NCBI GenBank assembly: GCA_043780275.1
Contig: JAYWCV010000108.1
Location: 1 to 26,455, forward strand
Source: MGR-bin208 sp043780275
GTDB taxonomy: Bacteria > Bacteroidota > Bacteroidia > Chitinophagales > Chitinophagaceae
Length of the DNA stretch: 26,455 bases
Direction of reading: 5' to 3'
Both the position numbers and the translations under genes were made by a program. The notes beneath the pieces were generated by a model. The model was not told the origin of the DNA and ran no database searches. It was given only the letters and a program-made list of their open reading frames with translations. This document shows, one piece after another, positions 21,395 through 26,455 of the stretch (position 1 is its first letter; each line of letters begins with the position of its first letter).

Positions 21395-22513
21395 ATGGCA
21401 AATACGCTTCGTCGCATAACCAAAGTATTTATCGCCAGCAGCAATATTGTTGTAGCGATTGTTTTTTTAATAGCCTGTTTTGTTCCGTATCTTAATCCAA
21501 CCAAGTGGTGGTTTCTTTCCCATTTGAGTCTGGGTTTTCCTTTCTTATTATTGGCCGTTGCCGGCTTTTTTATTTTTTGGATATTAGTCAAACCTAAATG
21601 GGCACTTGTTTCATTAATCAGTTTAATTATTGGATGGAAAAGTATTAGTGTATTCCTGGGATTTAATCTGAGCCATCGTTTTAATGAAGAAAAAAAGCAA
21701 CATACATTACGGGTTGCAAGTTGGAATGTTGCCCGGTTTGTGGAGTTGAAAAAGAACAATAATAAAGGTAGTCAGGTGAGATTGCGCATGATGGATTTAT
21801 TGAAAGCACAAAATGCTGATATCCTTTGCCTGCAAGAGTTTCATACATCCGTTAAACCGGGGTATTATGACAATATCAAGTACATCAGAAAAGAATTGAA
21901 TTATCCGTATTTCTATTTTTCATACGATGAAGATGGAGATGGACTTTATTACAGCTCAATCATTTTCTCAAAGTTACCCATTATTAATACCGGGAAATTG
22001 ACCTATCCAAAACCAACTTTACCGGAAGTTCTTTTGCACGTCGATATCAAATTAGGAATAGACACCATAAGGGTTTTTACTACACACTTACAATCTGTAC
22101 AGTTTAGAAAATCAGATTATATTCGGATAGAAAAAATAAAAAACCAGGATGATGGATTGATTGGAAATTCAAGGACTATTTTTTCTAAAATAAAACGTGG
22201 TTTTGGCTACCGGGGAATTCAGGCAGATATTGTAAAAGCACGGATAGATAAAAGCCCATACCCTTTTTTGTTGTGCGGCGACTTTAATGACGTCCCCAAT
22301 TCATATACTTACTTCACTATTAAGAAAGGGTTGAAAGATGCATTTTTAGAAAAAGGATTAGGAATCGGACGTACCTATGCTTCACTCTCACCTACTTTAC
22401 GTATTGATTATTTACTTGCAGATCCGCAGTTTTCTGTTGTACAATATAAAAGGGTTGTCAATGATTATTCAGATCATTATCTACAAGTGGCTGATTTTCG
22501 TTTGAATAAATGA
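21395..22513 (+). CDS. Membrane-anchored endonuclease/exonuclease/phosphatase-family protein
   Basis: 372 residues. About residues 8-95 hold three hydrophobic segments (VVAIVFLIACFVPYL, FLLLAVAGFFIFWILV, WALVSLISLIIG). The catalytic domain follows: RVASWNVARF, DILCLQEFH with the metal-binding Glu, a GLYYSSIIFSKLPI segment, LLCGDFNDVPNS with the Asp/Asn pair, and a closing NDYSDHYLQVADF with the catalytic His. The fold covers DNases, phosphodiesterases and lipid phosphatases. With this membrane anchor and the active domain probably on the periplasmic side, the substrate cannot be named. It belongs to the rhomboid cluster. Confidence 0.9.
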   Translation: MANTLRRITKVFIASSNIVVAIVFLIACFVPYLNPTKWWFLSHLSLGFPFLLLAVAGFFIFWILVKPKWALVSLISLIIGWKSISVFLGFNLSHRFNEEKKQHTLRVASWNVARFVELKKNNNKGSQVRLRMMDLLKAQNADILCLQEFHTSVKPGYYDNIKYIRKELNYPYFYFSYDEDGDGLYYSSIIFSKLPIINTGKLTYPKPTLPEVLLHVDIKLGIDTIRVFTTHLQSVQFRKSDYIRIEKIKNQDDGLIGNSRTIFSKIKRGFGYRGIQADIVKARIDKSPYPFLLCGDFNDVPNSYTYFTIKKGLKDAFLEKGLGIGRTYASLSPTLRIDYLLADPQFSVVQYKRVVNDYSDHYLQVADFRLNK

Positions 22514-22589
22514 TTAAATAAATTTCCTATCTTTTTAAAAGTAAAATGGGCTGTTCTCGATGTTTCGATTTAATACGGGCTCCCCTTCT

Positions 22590-22597
22590 TATTTTTG
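22590..22597 (+). promoter_or_regulatory. -7 promoter box for cysS
   Basis: TATTTTTG matches TAnnTTTG, 31 bases before the ATG; no clear -33 element at the usual distance. Confidence 0.4.
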
Positions 22598-22628
22598 TAG
22601 GCATTCATTTTTGTAAGCAGTCTATATT

Positions 22629-24122
22629 ATGAACGAACTGAAATTATATAATTCACTAAGCAGGGAAAAAGAAGTTTTCAAATCTATTACTCCCGGTCAT
22701 GTCGGTATGTATGTGTGTGGCCCAACCGTCAGTGGGGAAAGCCATTTGGGGCATGCACGTCCGTATGTAACTTTTGATGTATTGTACAGGTATTTACTGC
22801 ATCAGGGTTATAAAGTAAGGTATGTGCGGAATATTACGGATGCCGGGCATTTTGAAGAAGAAGGGCGGGAAGCGGAAGATAAGATTTCGAAGAAAGCAGT
22901 GTTGGAAAAATTAGAACCCATGGAGTTGGTGCAGAAATATACCAATCTGTTTCATTGGGCCATGGAGCAATTTAATACGCTGGCTCCATCCATTGAACCA
23001 ACTGCCACGGGCCATATTGTAGAGCAGATCAATATGATTGAACAAATCATCGGGGCAGGATATGGATACGAAAAAAACGGATCCGTCTATTTTGATGTAA
23101 AAAAATATGCAGCATCACATGATTATGGAAAACTGAGCGGACGGGTGATTGATGATTTACTGGAAACAACACGTGACCTGGATGGACAGGAAGAAAAACG
23201 TGACCGGGCAGATTTTGCATTATGGAAAGCCGCCCCGCCAGAGCATATCATGCGATGGAAAAGCCCATGGGGCGAAGGTTTCCCGGGATGGCATATTGAA
23301 TGTTCGGCCATGGCTACCAAATACCTCGGCAATCAATTTGATATTCATGGTGGCGGAATGGACCTTTTATTTCCGCATCATGAAAGTGAAATTGCACAAA
23401 GCACTATCTGCAATCATGTTTCGCCGGTTAATTATTGGGTACATAATAATATGATCACCATCAACGGCCGGAAGATGGGTAAGAGTTATAATAATGTCAT
23501 CAAATTAACCGAGCTTTTTACGGGCAATCATCCCGAACTGTCGAAAGCCTATCATCCGATGGTGGTACGGTTTTTTATTTTGCAAACGCAATACCGAAGT
23601 ACATTGGATTTTGGTAATGATGCATTGCTGGCTGCTGAGAAAGGATTGAAGCGTTTGTGGGATGCATTCGAAACACTTCAAAAACTGGAGTATGCACATG
23701 ATGAAAATACTTTAGATGAGGAACTGGATGGTAAAGTAAAAAAATTAATGCTGGAGTTTGATGAATTTATGAACGATGATTTGAATACAGCCAAGGTCAT
23801 GGCCAATATGTTTGAACTGGTACCTGTCATCAATTCCATGAAAGATAAAACAATTGCAATTTCCGCGTTGTCTGCCGAAACTTTTTATTTGTTGAAAAAA
23901 CAAATGTCGGTATTTATAAAAGATATTCTGGGATTGAAAAGCCTGGTAGTAGATCAGGGAGGAAAATTAGAAGCAGTTGTAAACTTATTGATTGATATCC
24001 GCAGGGAAGCAAAAACAAAAAAAGATTTTGTGACATCGGATAAAATCAGAAACCAGCTACTTGAATTCGGCATTCAGCTGAAGGATGAAAAAGACGGAAA
24101 CATTAGCTGGGGTTTTGAATAA
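22629..24122 (+). CDS. cysS: Cysteinyl-tRNA synthetase
   Basis: 497 residues, standard length. It joins cysteine to tRNA-Cys with ATP in the cytosol. Class I signatures: HIGH-type HLGH at 39-42 within SHLGHARPY, and KMSKS-type KMGKS from Lys282. Zinc-binding residues that select cysteine include Cys30 (MYVCGPTV), the Cys in GWHIECSAMA, and the His/Glu in FPHHESEIAQ. The C-terminal helical anticodon-binding part includes DDLNTAKVMANMFEL. The next gene, a DNA glycosylase, begins 17 bases downstream, so the two are probably co-transcribed. Confidence 0.97.
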   Translation: MNELKLYNSLSREKEVFKSITPGHVGMYVCGPTVSGESHLGHARPYVTFDVLYRYLLHQGYKVRYVRNITDAGHFEEEGREAEDKISKKAVLEKLEPMELVQKYTNLFHWAMEQFNTLAPSIEPTATGHIVEQINMIEQIIGAGYGYEKNGSVYFDVKKYAASHDYGKLSGRVIDDLLETTRDLDGQEEKRDRADFALWKAAPPEHIMRWKSPWGEGFPGWHIECSAMATKYLGNQFDIHGGGMDLLFPHHESEIAQSTICNHVSPVNYWVHNNMITINGRKMGKSYNNVIKLTELFTGNHPELSKAYHPMVVRFFILQTQYRSTLDFGNDALLAAEKGLKRLWDAFETLQKLEYAHDENTLDEELDGKVKKLMLEFDEFMNDDLNTAKVMANMFELVPVINSMKDKTIAISALSAETFYLLKKQMSVFIKDILGLKSLVVDQGGKLEAVVNLLIDIRREAKTKKDFVTSDKIRNQLLEFGIQLKDEKDGNISWGFE

Positions 24123-24139
24123 AAGAATCAACTGATTTT

Positions 24140-24736
24140 ATGGATTATATAAAGCATCTTTCAAAGGATAAAATACTAAAGAAAGTAATAAACAAAGAGG
24201 TACCATTTACACTTAAAAATAGGAAAAATATTTTTTCCTATTTATGTGCATCCATCATCAGTCAGCAATTATCCACAAATGTTGCCACAGTTATACATGG
24301 CCGCTTTCTGGCTCTCTATGATGGCGGGGAACCCAATGCCAGCGAGGTTTTGTCTACTCCATTTGAAACTCTGCGATCGGTAGGCTTATCAAACGCCAAA
24401 ACAAACTATGTTTTGAATGTGGCCCAGTTTGAATTGGAATTTGGTTTGCAAAATGCCAAACTTTCGAAAATGGATAATGAAGAAGTCATCATTTATTTAA
24501 CGAAGATTAAGGGTGTTGGCAGGTGGACGGCAGAAATGTTATTGATGTTTGCACTGGGACGTGAAGACGTTTTTGCCGTGGATGACCTGGGTATTCAAAA
24601 TGCCATCATTCATTTATACGATCTGGATTCAACCAATAAAAAAGAATTGAAAGAAAACATGTTGACTATATCCTCATCCTGGAGTCCTTATCGCACCTAT
24701 GCCTGTCTTCATTTGTGGCAGTGGAAGGATAAGTAA
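24140..24736 (+). CDS. AlkA-type DNA-3-methyladenine glycosylase
   Basis: 198 residues, the short form of the AlkA/HhH-GPD family without the extra N-terminal domain of E. coli AlkA. SYLCASIISQQLS is the family's helix before the helix-hairpin-helix; the HhH is LTKIKGVGRWTAEMLLMFAL (about 120-139); the catalytic Asp is most likely Asp149 in FAVDDLGIQ. It removes alkylated purines from DNA to start base-excision repair. It sits 17 bases after cysS and converges on the epimerase gene with only 8 bases between the stops. Confidence 0.93.
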   Translation: MDYIKHLSKDKILKKVINKEVPFTLKNRKNIFSYLCASIISQQLSTNVATVIHGRFLALYDGGEPNASEVLSTPFETLRSVGLSNAKTNYVLNVAQFELEFGLQNAKLSKMDNEEVIIYLTKIKGVGRWTAEMLLMFALGREDVFAVDDLGIQNAIIHLYDLDSTNKKELKENMLTISSSWSPYRTYACLHLWQWKDK

Positions 24737-24744
24737 TAGTGTTA

Positions 24745-25848
24745 TCAAATAATTACATGCTCACATTTTTCTAAAAAATCCGCATTTACAGTTGCACCCA
24801 GTCCGATTGTTTCGGGAACTTTTATTGTTCCATTTTCATGATAAGTCAAACCCCCTTGTACATAATCTTCGGCATGCATCAGTGGCGTATCAAAGTCGCA
24901 ATATTTTACGGCCGTACTTGATAAAGCAAGGTGGGCAAAAGCTGTCATGGCCAACCTCGATTCCATAAATGCACCAATCTGTACGTCCATGTTTTCTTTT
25001 TCAGCCATCTTTAGCATTTTCATTGCAACAAATAATCCACCCGATTTTCCCAGTTTGATATTTAATTTATCACAGGCGTTTAAGCGAATTAATCTTTTTA
25101 CATCTTTTTCTGTACAACAACATTCATCGGCCATGATGGGAATGGGGCTGTTCTTTTTTACTTTTTTCAATTTCATAAAATTCCATCTTGCTATGGGCTC
25201 TTCGCAATATTGAATATGGTCGTCTTTCAATGCAGTTAAAATTTCAATGGCTTGTTTTACTTTCCATCCCTGGTTAGCATCCAGTCGTAGTGGGATTTCA
25301 TTGCCAACAGCAGCACGGATGGCTTTAATTCTGGCAATATCCTTTTCTGCAGATTGCCCCAATTTTACTTTGATGGCAGGATATCCAGCCTCTTTTATTT
25401 TGATGGCATCTGCAACCATCTTTTCTATTTCGTCGATACTTACTGTATAGTCAGTAACCAATATTTTGTTTTCTTCTCCGCCTAAAAACCAGTAGAGCGG
25501 CTTGCCTGCATGCTGTGCAGCAATATCATATAAGGCAATATCAAAAGCACTTTTAATACTGCTGTTTCCATAAATTACCCGGTCCATAATTCTGATACAT
25601 TTTTTAATATCCAGTGGGTTTTTGTTTTTCAATGCTTTGGCAAAATATTGTGCCACTGCATAACAGGTATCCATACTCTCGCCATTAATGGGCATAAACG
25701 GATTGCATTCGCCAAATCCTTTGATGCTTGTATCGGTATGAATTACAACCACAATATTGTCTGCAGTTTCTTCTTTGCCAAGTGAAGTGATGAAGGGTTC
25801 TTTTAAAGGGATGGAAACTTTGTAAATACCAATTTGTGTAATAATCAT
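24745..25848 (-). CDS. Dipeptide epimerase (L-Ala-D/L-Glu epimerase type, enolase superfamily)
   Basis: 367 residues. An N-terminal capping domain is followed by a barrel domain with enolase-superfamily residues: Lys160 and Lys162 in AIKVKLG, metal ligands Asp190 (LRLDANQGW), Glu216/217 (YCEEPI) and Asp241 (MADECC), and Lys268 in NIKLGKSGG. A CDFDTPL segment near residue 320 matches the Asp-x-Asp motif that binds the dipeptide amino group in this subgroup. It probably epimerises L-Ala-D-Glu and similar peptides in peptidoglycan recycling; other dipeptides are possible. Minus strand, 13 bases after the outer-membrane protein gene, so the two may be co-transcribed. Confidence 0.93.
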   Translation of the reverse strand: MIITQIGIYKVSIPLKEPFITSLGKEETADNIVVVIHTDTSIKGFGECNPFMPINGESMDTCYAVAQYFAKALKNKNPLDIKKCIRIMDRVIYGNSSIKSAFDIALYDIAAQHAGKPLYWFLGGEENKILVTDYTVSIDEIEKMVADAIKIKEAGYPAIKVKLGQSAEKDIARIKAIRAAVGNEIPLRLDANQGWKVKQAIEILTALKDDHIQYCEEPIARWNFMKLKKVKKNSPIPIMADECCCTEKDVKRLIRLNACDKLNIKLGKSGGLFVAMKMLKMAEKENMDVQIGAFMESRLAMTAFAHLALSSTAVKYCDFDTPLMHAEDYVQGGLTYHENGTIKVPETIGLGATVNADFLEKCEHVII

Positions 25849-25861
25849 TATAAAAATATTT

Positions 25862-26455
25862 TTAATCGAAAAGAATCCGGATTCCGAAATTAGCCGTTAA
25901 TACAAATGGAGCTTTTTCATTGACAAATAAATAAGAGCTTGGATAAGAAGTGGAAGGTATCCACACTCTTCCTTCGCCGTAAAAAAACATGCCTGCACCC
26001 AGTGGAAGTTCAGCTCCCAAAGCAAGGTCCAGCGTCAGTCTTTTAAAATTTCCTTTTCCGGAAACGGGGTTAGATGGCAGGGAATATTTCATTGAATCAA
26101 TGTTTGCAGAATAGGTATTTTGAATGATGCCGATCAATAATCCAAAACCTGCTGTGCCATATAAATTCCACTGTCCTTCGGCATCAATCGTTCCTTTGAA
26201 ATAATGTTTCATGCCAAGAGAAACCTGTTTGATTTTCATTTCAGCCAGGTTGTCAAAAGAAATAACTTGCGGAACAGTGGTTGATAATTTTGCTTTAGCG
26301 GATAAATTATTTTTAAATTTTCCGGTTGAATAATAAGCAACTGAAATAAAAACAGCGTCTTTTTTTGTGTAATTAAAATGCCCCACAATATTTTGACCTG
26401 CTGTAAAAAACCGTTGATCTTTTTTTATACTCTTTAATAAAGAAAGATCTGTGGC
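25862..26455 (-). CDS. Outer-membrane beta-barrel protein, C-terminal part (5' end outside window)
   Basis: The minus-strand frame is open to the window edge and gives at least 197 residues. Alternating strands typical of a barrel are visible: GHFNYTKKDAVFISVAYYST, KQVSLGMKHYFKG, WNLYGTAGFGLLIG, LTLDLALGAELPLGAGMFFY and a final FVLTANFGIRILFD ending in Phe-Asp. An OmpA-like or porin-like outer-membrane location is likely; no specific function can be assigned. A GTG at 26386 could serve as a start, but the frame continues upstream with plausible sequence (ATDLSLLKSIKKDQRFF), so the true start is probably beyond the edge. Confidence 0.78.
   Translation of the reverse strand, partial: ATDLSLLKSIKKDQRFFTAGQNIVGHFNYTKKDAVFISVAYYSTGKFKNNLSAKAKLSTTVPQVISFDNLAEMKIKQVSLGMKHYFKGTIDAEGQWNLYGTAGFGLLIGIIQNTYSANIDSMKYSLPSNPVSGKGNFKRLTLDLALGAELPLGAGMFFYGEGRVWIPSTSYPSSYLFVNEKAPFVLTANFGIRILFD

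Overview
The window looks like a chromosomal segment of a Bacteroidota bacterium, probably Chitinophagaceae or a close relative. Three things point there. The DNA is AT-rich. Many genes have a TAnnTTTG promoter box, with TTG/TTTG about 19-20 bases upstream in the best cases. The housekeeping genes (LptB, a bacterial GH3-family protein, two rhomboids, DUF4369/thioredoxin and parvulin-type proteins, a dipeptide epimerase) are the set typical of that phylum. The placement is from gene content and promoter style, not from a marker-gene tree.

Region 1 (1-4900). The window opens inside a GNAT-like gene followed by a 62-residue partner. A repeat-rich spacer with telomere-like heptamers follows, then a possible structured leader and a 960-residue surface lipoprotein with its own terminator. 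A small lipoprotein lies on the other strand.

Region 2 (4900-10990) is an accessory island of small toxin-antitoxin-like modules and intergenic repeats. It holds mntA-hepT with hepT frameshifted; a second, decayed copy of the GNAT-like/small-protein pair; two about 95% identical copies of an antitoxin-PIN toxin operon, the first losing its toxin to a palindrome-bounded segment that carries a Bro-N/DinD-like gene; and an intact higBA pair. Several repeat families lie between them: a 40-base dispersed repeat, AATTACGAATT-type repeats, CTCAACC heptamers, paired TTGTTGGTG palindromes and GC-rich palindromes. Most modules are visibly damaged, which suggests repeated gain and decay.

Region 3 (10990-26455) is dense housekeeping DNA. 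On the minus strand are lptB and a GH3-family enzyme; divergent to them is metF. Next is a minus-strand pair for envelope protein folding and redox (parvulin, thioredoxin-like). On the plus strand follow rlmD, two rhomboids, an endonuclease/exonuclease/phosphatase protein, cysS and an AlkA-type DNA glycosylase. The window ends with a minus-strand dipeptide epimerase and an outer-membrane barrel protein cut by the edge.

The strongest candidates for something undescribed are the GNAT-like/small-protein two-gene module, seen in two diverged copies with the same gene order, and the paired palindromes that bracket the Bro-N/DinD-like gene. No tRNA, rRNA, CRISPR array or complete insertion sequence was found.
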